A stretch of DNA of 64,000 bases from assembly GCA_922989275.2 (NCBI GenBank), contig OV277863.1:16706001-16770000 (forward strand). Direction: 5' to 3'. Shown piece by piece: positions 32,210-41,925 of this stretch (position 1 is the first letter of the stretch; each line of letters opens with the position of its first letter). Under the pieces are notes generated by a model that had not been told where the DNA came from, made no database searches, and saw only the letters and a program-made list of their open reading frames with translations. The translations under genes were made by a program, and so were the position numbers. The DNA comes from Gari tellinella (taxonomy: Eukaryota; Mollusca; Bivalvia; Cardiida; Psammobiidae).

Positions 32210-32490
32210 GTTTGTAGCTGAAATGAGTGGGAAAATGCTGGTTTTGTTCAGCTAACTCCCTCTTACATATATCTGGAGCCCTGGAAGGGGCTGAAATATG
32301 TGGACTCTATTTCAAGTATTCCACTGTCCGATGTGCTTGATTAAGCTTACAAGGTGTTCGTTTAAACTAATACGACCGTCTCTATGTTTTACACCCGAAT
32401 GAATAAATATGTTTACTTTCAAAATTGACAAATAAAACAAAATCAAGCGTGTTATATTAAACTCTTTAATACCACCAGTGACGTACATAG
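32210..32490. other. Nothing recognised
   Basis: No gene or repeat recognised. Confidence 0.5.
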
Positions 32491-32504
32491 TGTCCTTTAC
32501 AACC

Positions 32505-32665
32505 AGTGCACAGTGGAAAAGACGTGATTTAGTGGTCGTAATAGAGAGGTTATATTATTTAGAATAATTGCGTTTATGCTTCACCGATTATTTTCATTGC
32601 AAACACTTTGGAGTCAGGGCAGACACAGGATAAACCAGCTTCGGAGCTGGCTCAAAACTGTTTGC
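32505..32665. repeat. Chimeric MITE remnant
   Basis: GCACAGTGGAAAAGACGTGA (start of the CAGTGGAGAA family) runs directly into TTTAGTGGTCGTAATAGAGA (the right end of the CAGTAAAACCTCTCT family), then into an arm resembling TTGCGTTTATGCTTCACC and a decayed palindrome (CAAACACTTTGGAGTCAGG with GGCTCAAAACTGTTTGC). Confidence 0.55.
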
Positions 32666-32949
32666 AACCCAACTTGAGCAAATTCAATTGTCAGATTTTA
32701 TCAGAAGGCCTTCATTTTCTCTATTTTAGCGTATTGACATTTAAGTGTAAGTTATGTCCAATCACGGAGTAAATACACATATTATACTTGCGAATAATAC
32801 ATATTTCCTATGCAAACAGTGTAGATCCAGATCAGAGTACTCATATACAGTAGTCCACTGACCAGGTCGTGGGCTGTTTTCATTATCCAGTACAGTGGAA
32901 TGAAATTGAATAAAACGAAATGTTGCATTTAACAAAACAAAATGAGCAT

Positions 32950-33206
32950 TGCCATGCGAAAACATGTCTTATTGAACTGCAAACAGTGTAGATCAAGGCC
33001 AGCTACCACGTCAAAGACGTAGTGTCTGGTTTTGATTTACACTGTTTGACACTCACATGCATCCAAATCATTTTATGTAGTTGTATTGTAGTATGGTATT
33101 TGACAGTGTAGAACAAACCAAGATACAGAGCCTAGGATGACAACGATACTTGGTCTGTAAAATGTCTGCACTAAAATAAAGCAGGTTTTGTTATGGCACG
33201 GCTCAA
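32950..33206. mobile_element. MITE with TGGCAAAACC-type ends (copy 2)
   Basis: GCCATGCGAAAACATGTCTT left and AAAGCAGGTTTTGTTATGGC right; 69-nt palindrome at 32980-33048 (CAAACAGTGTAGATCAAGGC against TTGATTTACACTGTTTG). Same layout as 1326-1571. Confidence 0.7.
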
Positions 33207-33274
33207 CTGTATTCCCCCATCTACATTTTGTAATTATACGTTTTACATGTACGTGAGCTTCGCTGTATTTTGTA

Positions 33275-33524
33275 TACAGTGGAGAAAACGTTATTCTTTC
33301 CCAATAAACGCGATTACGCTAAAACTATAATTCTCCATACAAACAGTTTGGAGCCAGATCAGACGCCGGGTAACCCGGCGTCTGATCAGGCCCCAAACTG
33401 TTTGCCACCAAGATAAACATGAAACATCAGAATTGTCCAAAAGTTGTTCTTTTCTACGTTTTAGCGCTTTGCGTTTGCGTACGTTTGCGTTTAAACGGGA
33501 ATGAATAACAGATTCTGCACTGTA
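33275..33524. mobile_element. TA-flanked MITE (CAGTGGAGAA family), 250 bp
   Basis: Complete, TA to TA, left arm AATAAACGCGATTACGC, right arm TTTGCGTTTGCGTACG, end GATTCTGCACTG. Palindrome at about 33340-33404 nearly perfect. Confidence 0.92.
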
Positions 33525-33576
33525 TAAGCAACGCTAAATACCATGTATAAAGTGGAACAGACGTTATTGGAGACCA

Positions 33577-33799
33577 TAGAGCAACTTTACGTGGAACTAT
33601 ACTTCGAACCTCTAGTCAGGCAAAATGGCGACTGGTGAATGCGCATTAAGGGCCATGCGGCAAAGGAACACCGTATGTCGAACCAATGAAAACTGAGGTT
33701 CACTGGTCAAATGACGTCACTGTAGTGGAACCATCGGTGTTCGGTTGGAACTGCAGTCACTATATACACCTGACTATAGTTCCACGTAGTTTTGCTCAA
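33577..33799. mobile_element. MITE with GAGCAACTTTACGTGGAACT ends
   Basis: Left AGAGCAACTTTACGTGGAAC, right GTTCCACGTAGTTTTGCTC; about 23 bp inverted with two mismatches. Contains no 65-nt palindrome. It follows a stub (GTATAAAGTGGAACAGACGT) of a CAGTGGAGAA element. Confidence 0.8.
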
Positions 33800-33990
33800 T
33801 GTTAGCCGTGCCATGACAAAACCAGCCGCTTATTCCATTACAACATTGTACAGACCAAGTCCCGTTGTCATCCCAGACTCTGTAGCTGAGTTTGATCTAC
33901 AATGCCAAATGCCATAATACTCGTACTAGTCATGTACAGTTACATAAAATGCTTTAGATGCAAGTTGGTGTCAATCAGTGTAGATCAAGA
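33800..33990. repeat. MITE with TGGCAAAACC-type ends (copy 3, reversed, truncated)
   Basis: GCCATGACAAAACCAGCCGC, ACATTGTACAGACCAAG and GATGCAAGTTGGTGTCAATC run in reverse relative to copies 1 and 2, ending in half a palindrome (CAGTGTAGATCAAGACC). Confidence 0.65.
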
Positions 33991-34254
33991 CCAAGATCCA
34001 CCAAGCTGTTTTGGATCGGACCTGACAACTGGGAAGACCCTGGCGCTCCATCATTAAGAAGGGGGCAAAGCTGTATGAGGAAGAACACATCAGGTAGGCA
34101 AAACAGAAGAGAGCTCAACCTAAAGCTAGGGAAGCATCGATGGCTGTTCAGTCAAGCCCGTCAGGTCCAGAGTGTGGTAGAGTGTTCAGTGCAAGGTTTG
34201 GAATTGTTAGTCAGATTCGGACCCACAACGTATTATATATTGATTACAATAAAA
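33991..34254. other. Nothing recognised
   Basis: The open frame across 33958-34263 begins in the MITE remnant and has no recognisable domain. Confidence 0.45.
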
Positions 34255-34428
34255 CGTAGATAATACGTTATTCTTTCTCCAACAAACGTATTTACGTTAA
34301 AAGTTAAAACCACTATTTCCACAACAAATAGCTTGGAGCCAGACTCTGCTCAGATTCATTATCTTATTTTAATACGTCTGTGTTTCATTTGCATTTAAAG
34401 GGGAAAGAATAAAGTCTTTTCCACTGTA
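34255..34428. repeat. TA-flanked MITE derivative, internally deleted
   Basis: ACGTTATTCTTTCTCCAACA left arm, single palindrome arm CAAATAGCTTGGAGCCAGAC, right arm TTTCATTTGCATTTAAAGGG and end CTTTTCCACTGTA. Confidence 0.65.
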
Positions 34429-34507
34429 TATTCAATAAACTTCCCTCACTTGTCCAAGATTCTAAAACCATAATATAATAGAAAAGAACCTCGGTAAAAG
34501 GGCTTTC

Positions 34508-34810
34508 TTAACCTATTAAGCCCTAGTGACGAGTATAATCGTCTTTTAACAACAGTGTACCGGTATAGAAAACACGTCCCCTGTACAAACAGTGTAGATC
34601 CAGATCAGAGGGTTAAAAAAGAAACCCTCTGACCAGAGTCTTAAATGTTTGTGATGTTGTAATAGTTGTAAAATATAACCCTTTATAGTAAAATAATCGT
34701 CTACATATACTCAGGAACGTATATAGATATTATTTAAAAATATACGTTCCTGATATACTTTATCAAAAAATCGAATTGTTAATTGAAAGTTTCAGGGCTG
34801 AATGGGTTAA
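34508..34810. mobile_element. TTAA-flanked MITE with CCYATTAAGCCCTAG-type ends
   Basis: TTAA at 34508-34511 and 34807-34810, ends CCTATTAAGCCCTAG and CAGGGCTGAATGGG (inverted with few mismatches). Interior holds CAAACAGTGTAGATCCAGAT and AGAGGGTTAAAAAAGAAACC as a shorter palindrome. A new TTAA element of related sequence (CCCCTTAAACCCTTTTGACA) starts at the right TTAA and fades by 34960. Confidence 0.75.
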
Positions 34811-35115
34811 CCCCTTAAACCCTTTTGACACGTTTATTCGCCTTTTACAAACAGTGTACCTAAATGGAGAACACGTGCCACATGCAATTAATGTAGAACC
34901 AGATCAGAGGGCTCTAGCAGGAGCTACTTGATCAGCGTTTGCACTGTATGCCACTTAACAATACTGCACATTGTATAAAGGATTCCAAAATACTAGCAGT
35001 CAAACATGGACTAGGCATAATTGGTATCTTGAATTGTCCATTTGAAGTTAAGCTCAACAAGTTAAGTCGAGCCTGAAATTCGCTTACACAAACTCGCACT
35101 TGTTGAAAATACCTG

Positions 35116-35261
35116 TGTCCAAGGTTATAAAGCATTTGAGCTGAGTCTGAGTGTGTTCTCAAGCATTTGATTGGTCAGATTTGAGCGTAGGCTCAAATCT
35201 GACCAATCAAATGCTTGAGAACGACTTTAGACTCAACTGCAAAGCTTTATAACCTTGGACC
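35116..35261. repeat. Nested palindrome with perfect 32-nt core
   Basis: 35155-35186 and 35191-35222 are perfect inverted copies (GTTCTCAAGCATTTGATTGG...) around a 4-nt loop GTAG. Outside them TCCAAGGTTATAAAGCATTT and its partner AAAGCTTTATAACCTTGGA extend a weaker stem to about 146 nt. Confidence 0.92.
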
Positions 35262-35279
35262 ATGTAGTTCAAAGTTCTT

Positions 35280-35740
35280 TACAGTCGAACCTCGATATAT
35301 CAAACTCGCTTAAGTCGAACATACTTTCTTTCTTTTCTTTCTTTATATACTGCTACACACCCCTTTCGGGTATTACGAGCAGGGGCACTTTTGATGTGCA
35401 CAATTGGAACTGTACTCGGCCGGTCTCTTTATCCTGACACCGACGAACCAGCTGTAATGCTAATCCGAAATCCTGAGCGCCTAGGAGGGAAGCAATTACT
35501 ACCAATTTTAAAGTCTTTGATTTGACCCGGCCGGGGATTAAACCCACAACCTCCCACACTGCAAGGGGACACTCTACCACTAAGACACCCGTATTTCAAA
35601 GTTCAAACGTGGCTTAGCCACGTTTGAACATTTAAATACGTATATGCTCGACTTAAACGAGTTGATTATAATCTAACTCAAATAAAGAAATATAAGTTGT
35701 TTGACTTAAGCGAATTCGAGATACCGAAATTCGACTTTAT
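35280..35740. mobile_element. MITE with CAGTCGAACCTCGATA ends, carrying a SINE
   Basis: Left TACAGTCGAACCTCGATATA then TCAAACTCGCTTAAGTCGAA; right GACTTAAGCGAATTCGAGAT then ACCGAAATTCGACTTTA, an inverted match of about 40 bp. The middle has the hairpin GTTCAAACGTGGCT/AGCCACGTTTGAAC (35606-35634). A SINE fills 35325-35592. Such ends suggest a Tc1/pogo-type element, flanked by TA. Confidence 0.8.
35325..35592 (-). repeat. tRNA-derived SINE, minus strand
   Basis: On the minus strand: head GGGTGTCTTAGTGGTAGAGT (A box), GTTGTGGGTTTAATCCCCGG (B-box-like), body, then an A-rich AAAGAAAG tail (plus-strand CTTTCTTTCTTTTCTTTC at 35325-35344). The 75-codon frame across it is a shadow. Confidence 0.8.
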
Positions 35741-35809
35741 AGCAGATTTTTACTTTGCAATCCGTGTTTGTTTGACTTCAGCGAGCGGAAATATTCTTCC
35801 CACTTCATG

Positions 35810-36192
35810 TTAGTATTTATTGCCATAAGAGTATTTTTGAGCCGCATGTGGTTGATGTCCGTATGCTTGAGGTATCTGTGACGGGTCCGGATAATACGGA
35901 GCCGCGTATGGCTGCGCTGGGTATGCATGCGATGGATATGGCTGAGCGTGATATGGCTGAGGGGCATATCCGGGTTGTGTCGTCATAGGATATCCTTGTA
36001 CTGGTGCTGGCTCGCTGGAGCACGGTTTCACGAAAATTGCGACAATAAAGCAAATGAAGATGCAGAATAGTCCGCCAGTTCCGGTCATAATTAGGGCATA
36101 CGGTACTTTGAAGGGACTCAATAAGCCTAAAAGTTCATGGGACTTCCGAGTGTCGTCTCCGAGCTTGCAAGCAGCAATCATGGCTAAAATGC
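35810..36192 (-). CDS. Claudin-like gene B, exon 3 (last coding exon)
   Basis: Last coding exon, minus strand. Acceptor CTCTTTACAG precedes base 36192; phase 1 start completes a Gly codon. Encodes residues 132-257: ILAMIAACKLGDDTR (end of membrane segment 3 and second loop), SPFKVPYALIMTGTGG leading into membrane segment 4 (about 163-185), then a cytoplasmic tail after C188 rich in Pro, Tyr, Gln, His and Ala (QPYHAQPYPSHAYPAQPY). Stop TAA at 35812-35810. The membrane part aligns with gene A exon 3 (LGDDTR, SPFK.PYAL, TG.GG), but the tail is of another composition: repeated (A)QPY instead of RYPxGRYDYDNN. The tail may bind WW- or SH3-type partners, which is speculation. The first in-frame ATG in the exon is not the real start. 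Confidence 0.88.
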
Positions 36193-37425
36193 CTGTAAAG
36201 AGAGAAGCATGCCTTCAAATTCGTTCAGGTTCTTATCAAACTGGTTAAACGAATAATTTACAGCGTTCACTAGGGAAAAAATACTGAAATATATATGGAC
36301 TGCGGCATAACACAGGTCTTAACAAATCCAGAACTTGAACATTAAACAAGTCAGAGAGTTCCCACATAATGCAGTAAGGAAGAGTACGACAGCAGAAGGA
36401 AAACTGTACAAATTCTGCATAGAGAGTCACTGTGACAAACATTTGAATAAAGCTTAATAAAACTCCACCAAGGGGTAAAATAGATGTGGGATGGACATTA
36501 AATCGAGGTTCAAACTCTTGACTTTCAAAATATGCATTCTGAACAGCGCCCACACATTTTTTAGTAATTCAAGAATCCATATTCCTGATAACTCCTTTGC
36601 GATTTTACTTGTTACCGAACTTGGCAAATGTTTATCAACTCAAACCATTGTCAATTATCGACTAAACTTTAGTATTTGGTAACAGCTAGTGTATCATCAA
36701 ACAACCTATGCTAAGGTCATAATGAAATGCCAGCGTATGAAAATGTTCATCGATTTATGCGGGTTGAGTTGGTAATAATTATACTCTGGCTGCTATGGTG
36801 GGTCAGGCTAGCCTTCTGTAATCTGATAGAACATTTGAGCACACGTCTTCAGCTCTGATATACTATCTTACGAGGATATAGTTTCTTTATGTCTTTTTAA
36901 ACTCGCATTACGTCGTTCGAACAGAAATTTGCCAGTCCTGTTGGAATAGACTTTGTCCAGATACATGTACATCAATATATAGGTATAAAGGCAGACATTT
37001 TGCTTGTGTTGCTATGTTACTCTAAAATGACATGTGGGGCTAGACCTGTTGACTGTGTTGCTATAATAGTTTAAAAACGTGTGTTTGAACTTTTAGCCTG
37101 GGTGGCTATTTTTTTTTTTAAAGTTACCTGTATGTTTGAATTGTTTTACCTGTGTGGTTATATTAATTTAAAGCGAACTGTGTGGTTTAACATTTTGCCT
37201 GTGTTGCTAAATCAATTTATAGTAAGCTGCGTGGTTGAACTTTTCGCCTGGGTGGCTTTATTAAATAAAAAAATATGTGTGGCCATTCTTATTAAATGTA
37301 TAACCTGCGTTACTGAGTTATTGCCATCGGTGAAAATATTATATCTGACTTGTGAGACTGAACAATGTGTACACTTGTGGGACGATGTTAACGCTAACAG
37401 TGTTGAACACGACTGTCCTGATAAT
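36193..37425. other. Intron 2 of gene B, first part, nothing recognised
   Basis: No element ends or genes; a loose TGTGTGGTT/CCTGNGTGGCT theme at 37080-37280 is a weak degenerate repeat (GTTTGAACTTTTAGCCTGGG, GTTTAACATTTTGCCTGTG, GTTGAACTTTTCGCCTGGG). Confidence 0.5.
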
Positions 37426-37427
37426 TG

Positions 37428-37492
37428 CAAATAGTTTTGGATCAAGACCAGACGCCGCGTAACGCGGGGTCTGACCTTGATCCAAAAGGTTG
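37428..37492. repeat. 65-nt palindrome module
   Basis: CAAATAGTTTTGGATCAAGA arm against CTTGATCCAAAAGGTTG, centre CCGCGTAACGCGG; exactly 65 nt. Confidence 0.8.
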
Positions 37493-38108
37493 TACTAATA
37501 TCCATGTTTTTGCCCAAGTATCCACACTCTAACTTTGAGTAATTTAAGCATACCTAAAAATCTAAGCAGACGACATTATAGCAGAGAAATAATTAAACGT
37601 GTACCAGCTGTAACTATTGAGTACCGGTGAATAAACACAGGTATACCGTGGGAAGCATTATGCATAACATAATACAACTTAATATTAATTGCAGTATAGC
37701 ATTGATTTGTTGTTGCTTTTTCTTTTACATGTAGTACATGTGCATAATGATGCAACGGAATGCATATACATGTATATAGTCTCGGTTTATTTACTTTTAA
37801 AAAGAAACCCGAATCATGGTTTATTTATCTTAATATTTAAGGAAATTGTGCCATAATTAGCTCGTTGATCCCCGGATAATGAAATAGATAGTTCTAGTTT
37901 CAAATTATATCTAGTCCATTTAAGACAACCTGACTACATATATTGAGGATTGTGTAAAACAATAAACTAAAAAGTGACACAAGGATGCAGATCCTGGCCA
38001 GAGGGCTTTGTATATGACAAGTGTACTATTCAAAGGCACACTGTTTCTACATGATGCGAATATGCGTCACTCGGATTCAATGAATTAAAGAGCTTAGTGC
38101 CTTGAATT
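37493..38108. other. Intron 2 of gene B, remainder, nothing recognised
   Basis: Only short ACATGTA and CAATTGTG-type sequence; no gene or hairpin recognised. Confidence 0.5.
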
Positions 38109-38114
38109 TCTCAC

Positions 38115-38261
38115 CAGAAACTAGTGTCAGCATCATAACCATGTATGATACAAGTTGAACTTTTCCTGGGCGTCTGATAAATATGGCGACGACCATTGCT
38201 GTCACAAGAAGGACCAGTGCCAAGGCAGTTTCCACTCTGTACTCCGTGAGTCCGTTCGTCA
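38115..38261 (-). CDS. Claudin-like gene B, exon 2
   Basis: Middle coding exon of 147 nt with acceptor ATACAG before 38261 and donor G|GTGAGA at 38114-38109. Phase 1 in, phase 1 out, as in gene A exon 2. Encodes residues 82-131: TNGLTEYRVET (loop 1 end with N-G-L rather than A's N-N-L-T, so the glycosylation sequon is absent), membrane segment 2 (about 91-110), RRPGK inner loop and membrane segment 3 (LVSYMVMMLTLVSG). Length, phases and landmark residues match its paralogue at 5.4 kb. Confidence 0.9.
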
Positions 38262-38439
38262 CTGTATTGATAAATTACATAATTTTCGAGTATCTGATCA
38301 TAATCATAAAATAGTAACTTACTTTACCCCTTGTCCCACAAATACTCCTTTTTACGCTTTTAGTTATTCATATACTATAGAAAATAGTTCAACTTGATAC
38401 AGAACTAAATATGCACCATAATAAACATGTTCTTCACTA

Positions 38440-38689
38440 TACAGTGGAGAATCTGTTATTCTTTCCCGTTTAAACGCAAACGTACGCAAACGCAAAGCGC
38501 TAAAACGTAGAAAAGAACAACTTTTGGACAATTCTGATATTTCATGTTTATCTTGGTGGCAAACAGTTTGGAGCCTGATCAGACGCCGGGTTACCCGGCG
38601 TCTGATCTGGCTCCAAACTGTTTGCACTGCAAATAATAGTTTTAGCGTAAACGCGTTTATTGGAAAAGAATAACAGATTCTCCACTGTA
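38440..38689. mobile_element. TA-flanked MITE (CAGTGGAGAA family), 250 bp
   Basis: Complete, in intron 1 of gene B. Ends CAGTGGAGAATCTGTTATTC and ACAGATTCTCCACTG; palindrome 38560-38624, 65 nt with one mismatch. Almost identical to the copy at 128-374. Confidence 0.95.
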
Positions 38690-38699
38690 GTTGATGGCT

Positions 38700-39330
38700 T
38701 CAATCAGGCTAAAAGTGAGGTACAATGTGCCTTCAGACACAATTCTACTTTACTTTTAATCTGTTCTAAAGTAGTAATCTGTCAAAACTAGAAACAGACT
38801 ATGAGGTAAATGACCAACCCTTTCCTCCACAAAGGTGTTATACGACGTAAATGCAACATGAATAATCATAAATGATGTTATACAATGCAGTTTTATAATG
38901 TATACATTTATTTACATACATATACATGTAAACAAGAAATACATCGCTGACTCATTTATTGATTTTGAATACGTTAACACCTCTCTGTTTCGACCACAAA
39001 CGAAAACGATTAACGTTTGTATAAAAGATGGATGACAGCTTAAAGCAAGGTTACAGTAAAACAGAAACTCCTCAATTATATTAAAAATATTCTTATTGGA
39101 ATCGAATCACCTACTTGGCGCCTCGGGGCGTTTAACAACAATACCAAATTTGAAGTTACATAAAATATTAAATACAGTTAAACGTTTTCTAAACCAGACA
39201 ATATTTGAAAAAAAGAAAACCACCAAAAATGACAAATACATGTAACTACTTAACTATTAATGCAGACTATAAGTAAGACAGAATGCTCCCAAAGGGAGCT
39301 TACTGTCTAACTTTTATCCTGCATTCAGCT
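38700..39330. repeat. Decayed hairpin modules in intron 1 of gene B
   Basis: 38701-38775: TCAGGCTAAAAGTGAGG with CCTTCAGACAC centre. 38985-39070: CCTCTCTGTTTCGACCAC followed by GCTTAAAGCAAGGTTACAG, a worn left half of the CAGTAAAACCTCTCT family. 39257-39330: TAATGCAGACTATAAGTAAG with CTAACTTTTATCCTGCATT around CTCCCAAAGGGAG. Confidence 0.6.
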
Positions 39331-39376
39331 GCCACCAGTTACCATCTGGTCTGGATACCGAAACTGTCGTGACATA

Positions 39377-39607
39377 TACTGGAGGAGAAGTTTCTCTCCC
39401 AATAAACGCTAAAACTATTATTTCCATTGCAAACAGTTTGGAGCCAGATCAGACGCCGGGTAACCCGGCGTCTGATCAGGCTCCAAGCTGTTTGCCACTC
39501 AGATAAAAATAAATATGTCAAAAAACTTATTATTTTCCACATTTTAGACTTTTGCGTTGCGTTTCGTTTGCGTTTAAACGGGAAAGAATAACATTTTCTT
39601 CACTGTA
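39377..39607. mobile_element. TA-flanked MITE (CAGTGGAGAA family) near splice donor
   Basis: Left end eroded (TACTGGAGGAGAAGTTTCTC), arm AATAAACGCTAAAAC, near-perfect palindrome at about 39428-39492, arm TTTGCGTTGCGTTTCG and end TTTTCTTCACTGTA. Its edge is 32 bp from the donor hexamer of gene B exon 1. Confidence 0.88.
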
Positions 39608-39645
39608 AGTCGAAATCCAAAACGTCTAAATAAGTGTTTACTTAC

Positions 39646-39889
39646 AAACATTGAAAGTATCGACTTCATCAATGGACTTTGTCTGACAGTGGTCGTTTAA
39701 GCAGACCCTAACAATCCACAGTCCTATGTGAGCCTCAACAACTCCGAATTTTATGATGACCCATCCAGGGGCCGCGAATCCCGCCACTTGTAGGCCTAAA
39801 GAAAGGACCATCACACATATCAGAGGAACGAACAATCGCTGAGCTCTGCTCTGTAAGGCCGTTTGACCTGGCCTTAGGGCTGGATCCAT
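39646..39889 (-). CDS. Claudin-like gene B, exon 1 (start of protein)
   Basis: First coding exon of a 257-residue tetraspan membrane protein. Start ATG at 39889 (MDPALRPGQT), in the same SSKMD/STKMD context as gene A; the frame is open upstream only to a TTG. Residues 1-19 cytoplasmic and basic, membrane segment 1 about 20-41 (FVPLICVMVLSLGLQVAGFA), loop 1 with W43, G56-L-W58, C63 and C68. That is a canonical W...GLW...C...C core, with the same non-canonical W-x4-C-x4-C spacing as gene A. Donor TTT|GTAAGT at 39645-39640, phase 1, joining to exon 2 as a Leu codon. Coding exons sum to 774 nt in one frame. Likely a claudin/PMP22-superfamily junction or membrane-organising protein; the exact family is inferred from topology and motif. 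Confidence 0.86.
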
Positions 39890-40063
39890 TTTAGAACTTG
39901 AAGTATTCAAAACTTCACGAATATAAACGACATGAGCAGAAAAGCTATTTATCGCTCTATTACAATGTCAGTCTGTTTATGCGGTTAGTCAGGCATATCC
40001 TAGACATACAATATACCCACATAACCTACACCCAACTTTGTGAGTAAAGTATCGTGTTAATGC

Positions 40064-40277
40064 TTAACCCTTAGCCTGCCAATCACGACTATAGCTCCAT
40101 ATGCAAACAGCTTGGATCCGGATGAGACGCCGAGTAACTCGGCGTCTCATCCGGATCCAAGCTGTTTGACACTCGGACAACATTTTCAGCAATTTTGAGC
40201 AACTTTGAAGCACTTTGAAACTTGAAGCAGACAAGAAATATAGCAGACGACAATTTATTTGGCGGGCTAAGGGTTAA
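40064..40277. mobile_element. TTAA-flanked MITE with CCCTTAGCCTGCCA ends (copy 2), 214 bp
   Basis: TTAA both sides, ends CCCTTAGCCTGCCA and TGGCGGGCTAAGGG. 65-nt palindrome at 40104-40168 with perfect 32-nt arms (CAAACAGCTTGGATCCGGAT). It lies upstream of gene B's start codon (about 175 bp), so could affect promoter or 5' leader. Confidence 0.92.
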
Positions 40278-40299
40278 TAAGCTAACTTTGAAACAATGA

Positions 40300-41925
40300 T
40301 AACCATTGTAAACAGTTTGGATACTAATGAAACGCCGCGTTACGCGGCGTCTCAGCAGCATGCATAGTGTTTAACACGCTGACGCTGTTTAGAAAGACAA
40401 TTTTGAAAAGTCTATTTTTAGAACAGTAGCAGACGACAACAGTACTCAGTATGCAAATAGTTAAAGATCTTACAACGCCCATTTGAACGCCAGGTTTAAC
40501 TCTTCCGCATATCACATAATCGTCAGCTCAAATTTGTCTTTTGCAAGTTTATTTCCATTTTTGGTTTAAAGTTTCGACTGCATTGATATTCATACGAGTG
40601 CCAAACAGCCTGAATCCTAATCAGAACTATTTGCAATGCATTGTTGATCGTTTAAGGTACGAAATTGCTTAATGCAAAACTAAAGTAAAGTAGAAAACCC
40701 CTATAGGAGCTTTCTGCAACTTTCCCCATGCATTAAAGGTCGATATTGTGATAACTGTAGCTAACAGATTGGACCGAGATGAGACGCCGAGCAATTCGGT
40801 GTCTTAACAAATTCAACCCCAGCGGCGAGTATACTCGTCATTTACAAGCATTGTACCTGTGAGAGTTACACTTATCCTATGCAAACAGTGTTCTTGTAGA
40901 AATTATGTTTATGTTTTTATTAACAGCACTGTAAATGCTTTAAGTAACTAAAATTTATTAAATGCTGTTGTATTCACATACACTCATATATTTACCAATT
41001 TAAGCAAATATTGGGTGATTATTTCTCATTTTTAGGCCAACAGAGACCCAATTTGGCTATTGGGGGAGGTATATTTTCTGCATAAAATCTAAGGGGGTAG
41101 GGTTAGAATTTTTATCATATTTCATAAATGAGCATGGTGACACCTAGGTTTCTTCACATCATTTGATATGGAATACGTTAACCTAGATGCCTAGAAAGTC
41201 TAAAGAAGTTTTTAGGGAAACTTTTCACATAATTGATGTTTTTGTGAGACATTGGCAAGAAAAAATGTCTTATTTTTCCGGTTTTCAGCATTCATTTTAG
41301 CCCAAAAGCTCATTAAAACACAAGAAAAATCTTTAAAAAGTTTATTTCACATTTGCTTGTGATGAATGAATGCTAGAAATTAAAAAGTGTACTATAAATA
41401 TGTTATTTTGTTGTAATGTAAGTGCATTTGTCCTTTATGACGTTTTCTGCTCTGACAATGAGCAAATGCGGCAAACGTCACACTTTTCAAAGCCAGCTAG
41501 ATTTGAAAAAAACATGGCAGCCCCCAATTCTTTTTTAAGCAATTTGCTTATATAGACCTTAGTTCAACTTGTAGAACTTTTCATGAGATTCTGTTCATTT
41601 TTTCAAATACGCAAGTATCCCTTTAAGGAGTCATCTGATCAGGGTCTACACTGTTTGTCATTTTGAAATGTATATTTAAAATTAATCCTAAATAGCCAAA
41701 TATGGACTCAGTCCTACCCTTTACTGTATGTAAGAGCATGGGATTCATGCTCCGCTGTCAAGGCCTAACACTAGGGAAACTTTGGCAAACTTACAGTAAA
41801 GTGTATGACTGGACTACACTTATTTTGAAATTGGATTTGTCCATTTAAGTTTCAGGTATAAATAGGTAAACTAGGTTTTCAACTGTTTGACACACCATAC
41901 CATGACATTTTCTGAAAGAAAATTC
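40300..41925. other. Decayed palindromes then plain sequence
   Basis: Palindrome remnants at about 40308-40375 (AACAGTTTGGATACTAATGA, GCCGCGTTACGCGGC), 40669-40735 (TAATGCAAAACTAAAGTAAA with CTATAGGAGC) and 41630-41660 (TCTGATCAGGGTCTACACTG). The rest, 40900-41600, shows no gene or repeat. Confidence 0.5.

Noticed and set aside
35353..35580. 75-codon frame with AVWEVVGLIPGRV
   Set aside because: A translated tRNA-derived SINE; this type of frame is a common artefact.
38364..38627. Recurrent protein-like frame MQTVWSQIRRRVTRRLIRLQ
   Set aside because: Recurs only because MITE palindromes and arms recur; it spans terminal repeats and palindrome arms and has no independent support.
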